This document shows, in pieces, positions 26,253-36,189 of a stretch of DNA of 64,000 bases; position 1 is the stretch's first letter; each line of letters opens with the position of its first letter. Made by a program: the position numbers and the translations under genes. This DNA comes from JANMCE01 sp963791625. Its GTDB lineage: Bacteria > Actinomycetota > Acidimicrobiia > Acidimicrobiales > Ilumatobacteraceae. The stretch is taken from the NCBI GenBank assembly GCA_963791625.1, contig CAWBTA010000006.1, positions 2,046,001-2,110,000 on the forward strand, given 5' to 3'. Under the pieces are notes generated by a model. It had not been told where the DNA came from. It saw only the letters and a program-made list of their open reading frames with translations, and did no database searches.

Positions 26253-26974
26253 GCTGACTCGAGGCGGTAGCCGACCCCTCGGATGGTGGTGATCTCGATG
26301 GCGGCGCCAACCTTGGTGCGCAATGCGTGAATGTGCATGTCGAGGGTCTTACTGGAGTTCTCCCATCGTACGTCCCAGATTTCGGCAAACAGTTCGCGTC
26401 GGGTGACGACCTGGCCGACGTGGCGGCAGAGATACACGAGGAGATCGAACTCACGATTTCGCAGGTCGATCGTGTTCTCCTTCCAGGTCACCGCATGGGA
26501 CGCCGGTGAGACGACGAGTTCACCAACAACGAGCGGCGCCGCAAGATCGACAGCTCTCGGACTCCGGAGATGGGCTCGGACACGGGCAAGCAGTACGTCA
26601 AGCGAGAATGGTTTGGCGACGTAGTCAACCGCACCGCTGTCGAGCCCTAGGACGACATCGATATCCGAACCACGGGCAGTGACGATGACGACGGGTAGGC
26701 CAGGCTGGTCGGTGCTGATCTCACGGCAGAAGGCAAAGCCGTCCGTGTCGGGTAGACCAAGGTCGAGCAGAACGAGATCAAGGTGCGTGTCCTTCAGTAT
26801 CACGCGAGCCTCAGCCGAAGTTCTCGCCAAGACCGTTTCGTAGCCATTTCCGACTAAACTCGCCGCGAGAGATCTTCCGAGGGATTCGTCGTCTTCCACG
26901 ACGAGAATACGCGCTGCGCCGTCCGACGCACCTGCATCATTCGGACGGGGCAATTTCGTCATGCGTATCAACAC
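26249..26974 (-). CDS. OmpR/PhoB family response regulator
   Basis: The 241-residue regulator has a receiver domain with acidic pocket VVEDDE, phosphoacceptor Asp in LVLLDLGLPDTDG, and switch residues VIVTARG and VAKPFSLD, followed by a winged-helix domain with NREFDLLVYLCRHVGQVVTR and TIRGVGYRLESA. A GTG at 26974 preceded by GAGG, or an ATG at 26962, can serve as start. It is translationally coupled to the kinase. The linked DUF1097-like gene downstream is a possible target by position only. Confidence 0.93.
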   Translation of the reverse strand: MLIRMTKLPRPNDAGASDGAARILVVEDDESLGRSLAASLVGNGYETVLARTSAEARVILKDTHLDLVLLDLGLPDTDGFAFCREISTDQPGLPVVIVTARGSDIDVVLGLDSGAVDYVAKPFSLDVLLARVRAHLRSPRAVDLAAPLVVGELVVSPASHAVTWKENTIDLRNREFDLLVYLCRHVGQVVTRRELFAEIWDVRWENSSKTLDMHIHALRTKVGAAIEITTIRGVGYRLESA

Positions 26975-27065
26975 TCAATCCTCGCGGTCGGTGAACGGCG
27001 TAAGCCTATCGGGGGATTTCACCCTCCGTGGTCGGATCAGGAAACATTCAGCAACTTGTAGCTGG

Positions 27066-27093
27066 CATTCCGATCGGGTCGCGCTGCGGAATG
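27066..27093. promoter_or_regulatory. Inverted repeat overlapping the hut promoter region
   Basis: CATTCCG (27066-27072) and CGGAATG (27087-27093) form 7-bp perfect arms with a 14-nt spacer, ending 8 bp before the TAACGT -10 box. This is where a repressor would block the hutF promoter; a histidine-utilisation operator is inference. Confidence 0.4.
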
Positions 27094-27101
27094 TTGTGAC
27101 C

Positions 27102-27114
27102 TAACGTGCAGTCC
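27102..27114 (+). promoter_or_regulatory. Leaderless -10 box for the hut leader ORF
   Basis: TAACGT at 27102-27107 is 7 nt before an ATG at 27115 that opens a 10-codon ORF ending in the hutF start. Confidence 0.45.
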
Positions 27115-27147
27115 ATGGGTGAACACAGCCTCAACATCGGATCATGA
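27115..27147 (+). CDS. Possible 10-residue leader peptide coupled to hutF
   Basis: ATG at 27115 encodes MGEHSLNIGS and stops at TGA 27145-27147, overlapping the hutF ATG (27144). It has a TANNNT box at leaderless spacing. It may deliver ribosomes to hutF, which has no visible Shine-Dalgarno sequence. It contains one His codon. The short length means chance cannot be excluded. Confidence 0.35.
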   Translation: MGEHSLNIGS

Positions 27148-28452
27148 TCACGCTGTGGTGTGAGCTGGCGTGGCTCGGCGGTGAGCACGCGGTGCAGGGC
27201 GTGATGATCGAGGTCGTCGGCGATCGCATCCACTCGGTCACGCCGAATGTCGCCGATGCGCCCGATGGCAGCCAGCGCCTGAACGGCCTCACCCTGCCAG
27301 GATTTGCCAACGCCCACAGCCACGCGTTCCATCGGGCCCTGCGCGGCCGCACCCACGGCGGCGCCGGCACCTTTTGGACGTGGCGTGACGTGATGTATGA
27401 GGTGGCCTCGTTGCTGGACCCCGACGGTTACTACCGGTTGGCCCGAGCGGTGTACGCCGAAATGGTGTTGGCCGGATTTACTTCAGCGGGCGAGTTCCAC
27501 TATCTCCATCACGGTCCCGGCGGCGTGCCGTACGCGAACCCGAATGCCATGGGCGAATCGCTGATCGCCGCCGCGCACGATGCCGGGATTCGACTGACGA
27601 TTCTTGATACCTGCTATTTGCACGGCGGCATCGGCGCCGATCTGAATACGGTGCAACAACGGTTCGCCGACGCCGATGTTCGACGCCTGGTCCGCTCGTG
27701 TCGCTGCCTTATCAGACGGCCCTAACGTGCGCATCGGCGCCGCCGTGCATTCGGTACGCGCCTGCACACCGCAAGAGATCAGCGATGTCGCGTTGTGGAC
27801 CGGAGGGCGGCCGTTGCACGCCCATGTCAGCGAACAGCCAGCGGAAAACCAGGCGTGTCTCGACGCCTACCGGCAGACACCGGTCGGTGTGCTGGTCGAC
27901 GCCGGAGCCGTGACGCCTCAGTTCTCCGCCATTCATGCCACCCATCTGACCGATGCCGATATTGCCGGGCTTCGCGGCGCGACTGTGTGCTTCTGTCCGA
28001 CGACCGAGCGCGATCTGGCTGATGGCATCGGACCCGCCCGAAGGTTGCTTGACGCAGGTGCTGCCCTCTCCATCGGGTCCGATTCACATGCCGTCATTGA
28101 CCCGTTCGAAGAGACTCGGGCGATCGAGCTGAACGAGCGTCTCCACCGGGGCACTCGCGGCAACATCGAGGTCGCCGCCTTGCTCGACGCGGCGACGAGT
28201 GCCGGTCACCGCAGCATTGGTTGGGACGACGCCGGCACCATCACACCCGGCGCGCTGGCCGACCTGGTGACGGTGTCGCTCGCCTCGGTTCGCCTGGCGG
28301 GAACCCGACCGCACGATGTACTCGCGGCCGTAGTCTTCGGTGCCAGCCCAGCCGATGTCACCCACGTCATGGTTGGCGGCCGCGCCATCGTGACCGACGG
28401 TCGACACCATTCGATCGATGTCGCGGTCGAACTCGCTGCGGTGCTTTCGTGA
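27144..28452 (+). CDS. hutF: Formimidoylglutamate deiminase HutF (one frame break)
   Basis: HutF converts N-formimidoyl-L-glutamate to N-formyl-glutamate in the five-step histidine pathway. The amidohydrolase metal motif is GFANAHSHAFHRALRG, with ERDLADGIGPARRLLDAG and IGSDSHAVIDPFEETRAIE in the C-terminal half. The frame changes at 27675-27682; dropping one T gives ADADVDAWSARVAAL and a 435-residue protein of normal length. It is coupled to hutI by GTGA at 28449-28452. hutH, hutU and hutG are not in the window. Confidence 0.9.
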
Positions 28453-29696
28453 TCGAGGTCGACCTGCTCATCGTCGGTGCGGGCGAACTGCTGACCTGCC
28501 CAGGGCCGACCATCGGCGTGCGGCAACCGTCCCTCGTCGACCTCGGCATTATCCACGACGGTGCCATCGCAATCGACCGCGGCCAGATTGTCGCCGTCGG
28601 CCACGCCCCCGACGTGACCGGCCGGTTCGCCGCTCACTCCACCGTGGACGCCGGCGGTAGGTTGGTGACGCCCGGCCTGGTTGATCCGCACACCCACCTT
28701 GTGCACGGCGGCTCCCGCCACGAGGAGTGGGAGCGCAAGGTGACCGACGAGCCCCTCACCGGCTTGGTGACCGGAATCGCCTCCACACGCGCCGCAACCC
28801 GTGCGACGCCGTCTGCGGATCTTCGGGCCGATGCGATGCGCAACTTGGACGTCGCACTGCTCCACGGCACCACCACGCTCGAAGCCAAGTCCGGATACGG
28901 CCTTACGGCGGCCGAAGAACTGCGGCTCCTCGACGTCATGCACGAGTTGCATCACCCGATAGAGATCGCCACCACGTTCCTGGGCGCCCACGTCGTGCCA
29001 ACAGAGTTCGCCGATCGCCGTGACGACTACGTGCGCCTGATCATCGACATGCTCCCTGACGTGAAGGCGGACTGGTTCGACGTGTGGTGTGACCCGATCG
29101 CCTTCACCCCCGCGGAATCGCGTCAACTTCTGGCGGCCGCCACGGCGCTCAGCTTCGGCTGCCGGGTACACGCCGACCAGACCGGCGGTGTCGGCGGAAC
29201 CGGATTGGCCGTCGAGTTCGGGGCCGCATCGGTGGATCACCTCGATGAGGTTTCCGATGCCGATCTCCTCGCTCTGGGAGCCAGCGACACGGTGGCCGTG
29301 TTGTTGCCTGGCTGCACGCTCCACCAGTTCGAGACCACCCTTCGCGACTGGCGTGCCTGGAGTCGGCGGATCATCGAAAGCAACGCGGTGGTAGCCCTGT
29401 CCACCGACTTCAATCCCGGCACCTGTCCGATGCTTTCACTGCCGGTCATCATGGGGCTGGCCGCACGGCTGTATCGCATGAGCGCGGCTGAGATCTGGCT
29501 GGGCGTCACCCGCAATGCAGCGGCAAGCCTGCGCCGGGCCGACCGCGTCGGCAGCCTGGTCGTGGGGCATCAGGCCGACGTCGTCATCTGGAACGTGAAC
29601 GATCATCGCCAGGTGCTGAATCGCTTCGGCTACAACCTGGTCGATCAGGTCATCAAGGCGGGCAAACCCATGGTGCGCGCCGGTATGCGCGTCTGA
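28449..29696 (+). CDS. hutI: Imidazolonepropionase HutI
   Basis: The 415-residue enzyme hydrolyses imidazolone propionate to formimidoylglutamate. It shows VDPHTHLVHGGSRHEEW (metal His pair), TTLEAKSGYGLT, a conserved FLGAHVVP, VHADQTGGVGG, HLDEVS and ALSTDFNPGTCP, which together identify HutI. The GTG at 28449 overlaps the hutF stop; the upstream open frame is inside hutF. Its TGA abuts the stop of the convergent methyltransferase, making the palindrome TGATCA (29694-29699). Confidence 0.95.
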   Translation: MIEVDLLIVGAGELLTCPGPTIGVRQPSLVDLGIIHDGAIAIDRGQIVAVGHAPDVTGRFAAHSTVDAGGRLVTPGLVDPHTHLVHGGSRHEEWERKVTDEPLTGLVTGIASTRAATRATPSADLRADAMRNLDVALLHGTTTLEAKSGYGLTAAEELRLLDVMHELHHPIEIATTFLGAHVVPTEFADRRDDYVRLIIDMLPDVKADWFDVWCDPIAFTPAESRQLLAAATALSFGCRVHADQTGGVGGTGLAVEFGAASVDHLDEVSDADLLALGASDTVAVLLPGCTLHQFETTLRDWRAWSRRIIESNAVVALSTDFNPGTCPMLSLPVIMGLAARLYRMSAAEIWLGVTRNAAASLRRADRVGSLVVGHQADVVIWNVNDHRQVLNRFGYNLVDQVIKAGKPMVRAGMRV

Positions 29697-30500
29697 TCAA
29701 GAGGCCGTGATCTGCAGTCCTGCGATGAGACCGACCTCGAAGAGACCGGCGACGGTTGCGTAGAAGTCATCCAGCCCGTCCACGACATCGCTACCGTGGA
29801 CGGCCACGTTGCGGTCTCGGGCTCGCCGAAACATATCGAGCCGTGAGGCCGTGAACGAGAGCCAGTCCGCCGTCACGTCATGCAGATCGACGTCTCCAAA
29901 ACCGGCGCGGTACAGCTCGGCGACATATTCGGCCGGAGTCGGAAGATCGACGCACTGCACCTTTACCCGTAGCGCAGTCGCCTCATCAGCCGTGGGTTCG
30001 CGTCGCCGCCCGTAGTCCTCGATATACATACCGCCGCCGGCCCGAAGGGCGCTGCGGCACACTTCGAACAACCGGGCTCGATTCGGGATGTGCAGGAAAC
30101 AGAGAAACGACACGATCGCATCGAAGGGCTCATCGTTCCAGCCGCCAAGAATGTCAGCGCAGCGATGCTCCACCAGGCCGGCCAGACCGCATCGGCCGGT
30201 CAGATCGGTCGCCACCTCGTGCAGATCGGGTTGCAGATCGATCGCCACCACGTGCGCTCGGCACCGCTCGGCGATGTAGCGGGCCGGGCCGCCCAATCCC
30301 GAGCCGATGTCCAGCACTCGCATACCTGGTTGCAGATGCAACGATGCGATTGCAGCGTCGACGGCTTGCGTGCCGAAGTAATGGTACTGATCGAAGGGTG
30401 TGAGCTGGTCGACCGCCAACCGATCCGATGGGCCAACCCCAACCGCGGCGAGATCGTTGTAGATCCGGCGTACCTGGTCGTACAGCTTCATCGACTTCAT
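29697..30500 (-). CDS. SAM-dependent methyltransferase (sarcosine/dimethylglycine N-methyltransferase-like)
   Basis: The 267-residue class I methyltransferase has VRRIYNDLAAVGVGPSDRL, VDQLTPFDQYHYFGTQAVD and motif I VLDIGSGLGGPARYIAER. This N-terminal pattern is shared with N-methyltransferases of the glycine-betaine and phosphoethanolamine type. The substrate cannot be fixed from sequence. The ATG at 30500 is supported by TAAGGT 7 nt upstream. Confidence 0.82.
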   Translation of the reverse strand: MKSMKLYDQVRRIYNDLAAVGVGPSDRLAVDQLTPFDQYHYFGTQAVDAAIASLHLQPGMRVLDIGSGLGGPARYIAERCRAHVVAIDLQPDLHEVATDLTGRCGLAGLVEHRCADILGGWNDEPFDAIVSFLCFLHIPNRARLFEVCRSALRAGGGMYIEDYGRRREPTADEATALRVKVQCVDLPTPAEYVAELYRAGFGDVDLHDVTADWLSFTASRLDMFRRARDRNVAVHGSDVVDGLDDFYATVAGLFEVGLIAGLQITAS

Positions 30501-30513
30501 CCTGCGAACCTTA
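30501..30513 (-). promoter_or_regulatory. Leaderless -10 box for the methyltransferase
   Basis: TAAGGT (30513-30508) is 7 nt before the ATG at 30500. Confidence 0.5.
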
Positions 30514-30539
30514 TGTCGGCGGTATCGAGCTGGCGGACG

Positions 30540-31780
30540 CTAGTTCGGCGCCAGGCCGTGACCGGTTCCGATGACCGATGACCCCATCACGCCGCCGCGT
30601 GCTGGAAGATCGGTGACGAACTTGCCGTTGTGATCGATGAGCACAAGGCCGGTGGATGTCGTGGCAACAAGGCCTTGCCCATCGGGAAGGAACGTCACGT
30701 TCGTAGCCAGCGGAAACGTCGGATCAAAGGGAACGTGGTCGGTCATGACGCACCGGCACCACATCGCCGGTGACACCGTTGAGCAGCGAGAGCGTTCCGT
30801 CCTCGAGCACGACGGCAATCATGGGACCATAAGGATCGAAACGCACCATCGACTTCGGTGTAAGAAGGATCGCTCGCTTCTGGGTGTCGAAGTGCCCGAC
30901 CGTGAGCGCAATTTTGCTGATCGTCACAGGTGGTCTCGGTGAACTTCCCGTTCTCCACATAGCTCGTCAGCCCAGAACTGAGCAGCGCGCGATTACCCAC
31001 CTTGTCCATCACGTAGCTTCGCTGGTCGGCGCCGCGTACGACGGGCCGACCATCACTCATCGATCCGTAAAGATCGGCGCCGACCGGCAGGTCGTACTCG
31101 GGACCACGCGGTCCGTCCCGCCCGATCAGTTGCAGTTTTCCCCGAGTCGGATAGCGCACCCACACGCCACCGTCGGGTCCGCTGGCCACACGCCCAAACG
31201 GGGCATCGGCATAGCCGTTGCCACCCCCGCTCGCGAGTCCGTGCACACCGTCAGGTTGCACGCTTAGCACCTCACCCCCGTCCACCACGACTGCGCCCGA
31301 CATGTCGATGGCGCGTATGTACCAGCCGACATCCGTGCCCAGATCCACCTCGCGCAGCGCGCCGGTATCGAGCTCGTAGAGCTGCACACTGAACGGGCCT
31401 CCGCTGGAGGGCGTGAGATAGAGGAATGCGGCAGTCTCGTGACCGAGGGGTAGCACAGGGCCGACCACTTTCGCCTGAACCCCAGGGAGGCGTACGTCGG
31501 AGGGGAACGCTGCGCGTTCCTCCGTGCGGGTGGTCGTGGACGAGACCACCGTCGTCGCCGGTGACGCTGTCATGGTGGGTATTTCCGTGCTGGGCACCGC
31601 GGCAACGTTGGGCTGCGGTCCGGAGCGGGTGGCAGCGAACGCCAATAGTGCGACGGCGCCCAGCACAGCCATCATCCACGGTGTCCGACGGCGAGGGCCG
31701 TTTCCGAGCTCAACGTCCGCAGCGACGGCGTCGTCGTTGAGCAGTTCGATCTCGATTCGATCGCCCTTCTCCGTCTTCAC
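30540..31780 (-). CDS. Membrane-anchored exported protein of unknown function (two frame breaks)
   Basis: From a GTG at 31780 the protein has about 38 cytoplasmic residues, one helix (MMAVLGAVALLAFAAT), a Thr/Ser-rich stalk and a large outside part with repeating short beta-type segments (VQLYELDTGALREVDLG; GGVWVRYPTRGKLQLIG), suggesting a beta-propeller-like domain. Coding then moves one frame at 30908-30935 (SKIALTVGHFDTQKRAILL, IAVVLEDGTLSLLNG) and again at 30742-30762 (FDPTFPLATNVTFLPDGQGL), stopping at 30540. Removing one base at each break gives about 412 residues. I do not recognise the family. The start is uncertain. Confidence 0.6.
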
Positions 31781-31950
31781 CGCTGCACCCCCGATCTCCC
31801 TCAACGATAGTGATTTCCAGCCCTCACGACACCGGCGGGGCTGAGTCGGTTCCAGCTCGCCGCAAGGTGGCAGACGCCACTGGAGGGCTGGTTCACCGGG
31901 GCCAACCGTTACTGTGGTTGGTTGATCTTCGATAAGGACCCGTGCCGCCC

Positions 31951-33783
31951 ATGAGTGAAACCGAAAACACCGAGCAGTCGGGCTTTGCCGAGCTTGGGCT
32001 TCGGGCCGAGTTGTTAGGTGTTCTGACGGCTCTTGGCTACGAGGAACCCACGCCGATCCAGCGCGAGACCATCCCCCTGTTGATGGCCGGACGCGACCTG
32101 TTGGGCCAGGCCGCAACGGGTACCGGCAAGACCGCCGCGTTTGCGCTCCCCATCCTGAACCGCATCGACAAGACGGCGCGGGCTAAGCCCCTTGCACTCG
32201 TGCTGGTACCCACCCGCGAGTTGGCCGTGCAGGTGTCCGAGGCCATGTACAAATACGGTAAGGACCTTGGCGCCAGCGTGCTGCCGATCTACGGCGGCCA
32301 GCCTATCGGCCGTCAGCTCACCGCTTTGAACCGCGGCGTGCACGTGGTCGTGGCAACCCCGGGGCGAGCGATCGATCACATCAACCGCGGCACGCTTCCG
32401 TTGGATGATGTGCAGATGGTGGTGCTTGATGAGGCGGACGAAATGCTCGACATGGGTTTTGCCGAGGACATCGAAGCCATCCTGAAGGCCACTCCGGCCG
32501 AGCGTCAGACCGTGCTGTTCTCGGCCACCATGCCGCCCCGTATCAACGGCATCGCCAAACGTCACCAGCGTGATCCGTTGAAGATCCAGATCGGTCTTGC
32601 CCCCGGCGATCGCAACAAGTCGCCCCTCGTCAAACAGAGCGCCTATGTCGTGATGCGCCAGCACAAGCCAGCCGCGCTCGGCCGTATTCTCGACGTGGAA
32701 GCGCCTGCCGCAGCCATCGTGTTCTGCCGCACCCGTACCGAGGTGGACGAGCTCACCGAGACGCTCAACGGTCGCGGGTACCGGGCCGAGGCGCTGCACG
32801 GAGGTATGAGCCAGGAACAGCGTGACCGGGTCATGCTGCGCATGCGAAACGGGTCGGCCGAGCTGCTTATCGCCACCGACGTGGCTGCCCGCGGTCTCGA
32901 CCTCGACCAGCTCACCCACGTGGTCAACTACGACGTGCCGTCAGCGCCTGAGGCCTATGTGCACCGCATCGGCCGAGTCGGACGGGCCGGGCGCGAAGGC
33001 ATCGCAATAACGCTCTCCGAGCCGCGCGAACAACGTCTGTTGAACAACATCGAGCGGCTCACCAAGCAGCCCATCCAGATCGAGAAACTGCCGACGGTGG
33101 CCGACCTGCGAGCTCGTCAGATGGAGCTCACGCTCGGGACGTTGCGTGAGATGTTGGCCAGCGATGATCTGGCCGACTTCAACGGCACCATCAACGCACT
33201 GATCTCTGACTTCGAGCTGCGCGACATTGCGCTCGCTGCGATCAAGATCGCCCACGAAGCCGCCGGCAACACCGTGGACGAAAAGGAGATCCCCGAGGCG
33301 TTCGCCAAGAAGCCGTATGAGGGAGCCAAGAAGGACTTCCCGAAGAAAGAGTTCGGCGCCAAACGCGAGTACGTGAAGAAGGACTTCGGGGACAAGAAGA
33401 CCAGCTATCGAGACGAGAGCACTCCCGGCCGGGAAGTGCCTTCCTTCGCCAGCAAGAAGGCGTTCGACGCGGGACGTGAAACTCCCGCCGTTGCCCGCAC
33501 CGAACGACCGGCGCGACGTGAACCTCGCGCCCATGATTCCGGTTCGGAAACGGCACGTCTCTACATCAACGTTGGCCGCACCGATGGGATAAGGCCGCAG
33601 GATCTGGTTGGTTGCATCGCTAACGAAACCGATTTGAGCGGCCGCGACATCGGCCCGATCAAGATCGCCGAACGGTTCTCCATCGTTGGCGTTCCAAGCG
33701 AATCAGCCGACCTCGTGATCGAAGCGATCAAACACACAACGCTCAAGGGGAAACGAGCGAAAGCTCGGCGCTATTCTGAGTAG
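31951..33783 (+). CDS. deaD: DEAD-box RNA helicase with DbpA-type RNA-binding domain (DeaD/CsdA-like)
   Basis: The 610-residue helicase carries the full motif set: Q motif with TPIQRETIPLLM, Walker A AATGTGKTAAF, PTRELAVQV, DEAD in VVLDEADEMLD, SAT in LFSATMP, and HRIGRVGRAGREG. A Lys/Glu/Arg-rich segment (about 450-525, e.g. KKDFPKKEFGAKREYVKKDF) links to a C-terminal DbpA RNA-binding domain (LYINVGRTDGIRPQDLVG ... KARRYSE). It unwinds structured RNA in ribosome assembly or mRNA decay. ATG 31951 or an in-frame GTG 31942 may start it; AAGGA at 31934-31938 is nearby. Confidence 0.93.
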   Translation: MSETENTEQSGFAELGLRAELLGVLTALGYEEPTPIQRETIPLLMAGRDLLGQAATGTGKTAAFALPILNRIDKTARAKPLALVLVPTRELAVQVSEAMYKYGKDLGASVLPIYGGQPIGRQLTALNRGVHVVVATPGRAIDHINRGTLPLDDVQMVVLDEADEMLDMGFAEDIEAILKATPAERQTVLFSATMPPRINGIAKRHQRDPLKIQIGLAPGDRNKSPLVKQSAYVVMRQHKPAALGRILDVEAPAAAIVFCRTRTEVDELTETLNGRGYRAEALHGGMSQEQRDRVMLRMRNGSAELLIATDVAARGLDLDQLTHVVNYDVPSAPEAYVHRIGRVGRAGREGIAITLSEPREQRLLNNIERLTKQPIQIEKLPTVADLRARQMELTLGTLREMLASDDLADFNGTINALISDFELRDIALAAIKIAHEAAGNTVDEKEIPEAFAKKPYEGAKKDFPKKEFGAKREYVKKDFGDKKTSYRDESTPGREVPSFASKKAFDAGRETPAVARTERPARREPRAHDSGSETARLYINVGRTDGIRPQDLVGCIANETDLSGRDIGPIKIAERFSIVGVPSESADLVIEAIKHTTLKGKRAKARRYSE

Positions 33784-33805
33784 CGTCCCCTAGGAAGGCG
33801 GTCCT

Positions 33806-34853
33806 GTGAAATTCCATCTCGCGATCAACCTCGAACGCATGGATCCATCCGACGAAATGGCCGAAGTTCAGCGCCACACGCTTGAGATGGTGCAGATGGC
33901 CGACGAGGCCGGCTTCGAGATTGCCTGGGCGGCCGAACATAACGCCATCGAAATGACCATTGCGCCCAACCCGTTCCAGCTACTCGCGTGGTGGGCGGCC
34001 CACACCACTCGCATCCGCCTCGGCACCGCGGTTGCCGTCGCCGCCTATTGGCATCCCATTCGGCTCGCCGGTGAGGCTGCCCTGCTCGACCTGCTGTCGA
34101 ACGGTCGGCTTGAACTCGGTCTCGGTCGAGGCGCCTACCAGCGTGAATACGATCGCATCGCACCCGGTCTTACGCCGGCCAGCGCGTCGGCCGCGCTACG
34201 AGAGATCCTGCCAGCCGTGCGCGGACTGTGGGCGGGCGACTATACCCACGAGGGTGACCGATGGTCATTTCCCACGTCGACCGCGTGTCCGAAACCGCTG
34301 CAATCGCACTCCCCCGATCTGGATCGCCGCTCGTGACCCCGACACCTACGACTGGGCGGTGGCCAACGGTTGTGACCTCATGTGCTGGCCGTTGACACGA
34401 CCGTTCAGCGAACTGGTCTCCTACGTCGGCCGACTCGACGACTCCCTGGCCAAGGCTCCTGCAGGCACTCCGCGTCCCCGCATGACGGCCATGCGTTACG
34501 CGGCGGTGTTCGACAACGACAACGATGGTGATCGTTTCATCCGCTCGATGCAGCGCCAGAGCGGCCAGTTCGAGAATCTGTTCAAGCAACTCGGCACCGT
34601 GGACAACGGCTTCGCCGAGTCGGTCGATCTTGAAGCGCTGTCGCACCGGGACGAGTACCAGCCCGACATGCTGCGCCAGAATCTCATGTTCGGCACCCCC
34701 GATGAGGTTGTCGCAAAGCTCCGTGCCTACGACGAACTGGGTGTCGATTTCCTCTACTGCGCCAGCTACGGCGCGCCGATCGCCGAGCAGAAGAAGTCAC
34801 TCAACATGTTTATCAATGAAGTCATGCCCGCCTTCGCCGGAGCTTCGGCATGA
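33806..34853 (+). CDS. Luciferase-like (LLM) flavin-dependent monooxygenase (one frame break)
   Basis: The first part (MKFHLAINLERMDPSDEMAE ... FEIAWAAEHNAIEMTIAPNP ... GRLELGLGRGAYQREYDRI) is a bacterial-luciferase-type TIM barrel. The frame changes at 34302-34316; dropping one base gives CPKPLQSHPPIWIAARDP, then NGCDLMCWPLTRP and a normal C-terminus at 34853. Corrected length is 348. Members use reduced FMN or F420 with oxygen. It opens a four-gene operon with DUF1185, hydrolase and aldehyde dehydrogenase genes (ATGA at 34850). The GTG start at 33806 follows GGAAGGCGG. Confidence 0.83.
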
Positions 34854-35446
34854 CCGCCGAGATCCGCAAGTACATCCGCTACATCGAAGACATTCACATC
34901 GACGGCAGGCCGGGTGGTCCGGTCCGCATGGTCGCCGCCGCGGCGGTCATGACCAACCCGTGGGCCGGACGCGGCTTTGTGGAAGATCTCCGGCCCGACA
35001 TCATGGCCATCGCCCCCGCACTCGGGCAGACACTGGTTGACGCCATCTTGGACATGTGTGGCGGGGGCGACAAGGTGGAGGCGTACGGCAAGGCAGCCGT
35101 CGTGGGAACCAGTGGCGAAACCGAGCATGCCTCCGCGCTCATACACACGCTTCGCTTCGGCAATCTCTTTCGTGAAGCAGTCGGCGGCACGTCGTACCTG
35201 AGCTTCACCAACTTCCGAGGCGGGCCCGGCTGCGCCATCAGTGTGCCCATGATGCACAAGCTCGACGAGGGGCTGCGGTCCCACTATCTCACGCTGAACT
35301 TCACCATCCCCGACGCCCCCGGACCCGACGAGTTGGTTGTGGTGCTCGGTGCGGCTACGGGCGGGCGGCTGCACGCGCGCCTCGGCAACCGCTACATGGA
35401 CATGGAAGAGATGGCGGCCGAAAAGGCCGCCGCCGAAAAGGGGTGA
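34850..35446 (+). CDS. DUF1185 ('amino acid synthesis') family protein
   Basis: The 198-residue protein matches the AA_synth/DUF1185 family pattern as I know it: IRKYIRYIEDIHIDGRPGG at the N-terminus, AAVMTNPWAGRGF, KAAVVGTSGETEHASALIH and FTNFRGGPGCAISVPMMHK. The family has no established biochemical role despite its name. It is coupled at both ends (ATGA at 34850; GTGA at 35443), so it likely acts in the same pathway as the flanking monooxygenase and hydrolase. Confidence 0.78.
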   Translation: MTAEIRKYIRYIEDIHIDGRPGGPVRMVAAAAVMTNPWAGRGFVEDLRPDIMAIAPALGQTLVDAILDMCGGGDKVEAYGKAAVVGTSGETEHASALIHTLRFGNLFREAVGGTSYLSFTNFRGGPGCAISVPMMHKLDEGLRSHYLTLNFTIPDAPGPDELVVVLGAATGGRLHARLGNRYMDMEEMAAEKAAAEKG

Positions 35447-36189
35447 CCGTCGCGCCGTCCGTCGTGCTGATCCACGGCGTGGGTCTCGACCACACGATGT
35501 GGAACCACGTTGTGCCCGGGCTTCCTGATCGACACGTGGTCACCTACGACCTGCTCGGCCATGGCTTAGCCGCTCCCCTGCCCCCTGGCAGTGACCTGTC
35601 GACACTCGTTGACCAACTGCGGTCGGTCTGTGATGCGGAGCCGGCTCCCGTCGATCTCGTCGGCTTCTCGCTCGGCGCACTCATCGCCCAGGGTTTCGCC
35701 CTGAAGTATCCCGAGCGAGTGCGACGGCTGATGCTGGTCAGTGGGGTGTTCGACCGGTCCACCGGCGAACGCTTGGCCATTCTGCAGCGCGTTGCCGACG
35801 TGCGGGAGGGCGGCTACTTGAACAACGTGGCCATCGCCATCGACCGGTGGTTCGCACCCGAATTCGCCGCCGCGCACCCCGACGTGCTCGCCGCCGTCAC
35901 CGAACGCATGATGAACAACGACGTGGCTTCATACGCCAACGCCTATGAGATCTTCGCGACCGCCGATGAGGAACTGGCTGCGCAGGTGCATCGCATCACC
36001 TGTCGCACACTCGTGGTGACTGGCGAGTTCGATCCTCGATCTACGCCGGCGATGAGTCACGCCTTAGCCGCTACCGTTGCGAACGGGCGGGCCGTTGTAC
36101 TTCCCGGTGCCCGTCATCTCACGCCCCTCGAAGTGCCCGACGCCCTCGCCCGCCTGATCACCACCTTCGTTGAGGAACCCGATGCCTGA
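35443..36189 (+). CDS. Alpha/beta hydrolase
   Basis: The 248-residue enzyme has the oxyanion segment LIHGVGLDHTMWNHV, nucleophile elbow VGFSLGALIAQG (Ser), Asp in VVTGEFDPRSTP and His in GARHLTPLEVPDA, a complete triad. It resembles 3-oxoadipate enol-lactonase-like hydrolases. The GTG start overlaps the DUF1185 stop; its last 8 bases overlap the aldehyde dehydrogenase start. Hydrolysis of an ester or lactone made by the monooxygenase is a reasonable inference. Confidence 0.85.
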   Translation: MTVAPSVVLIHGVGLDHTMWNHVVPGLPDRHVVTYDLLGHGLAAPLPPGSDLSTLVDQLRSVCDAEPAPVDLVGFSLGALIAQGFALKYPERVRRLMLVSGVFDRSTGERLAILQRVADVREGGYLNNVAIAIDRWFAPEFAAAHPDVLAAVTERMMNNDVASYANAYEIFATADEELAAQVHRITCRTLVVTGEFDPRSTPAMSHALAATVANGRAVVLPGARHLTPLEVPDALARLITTFVEEPDA

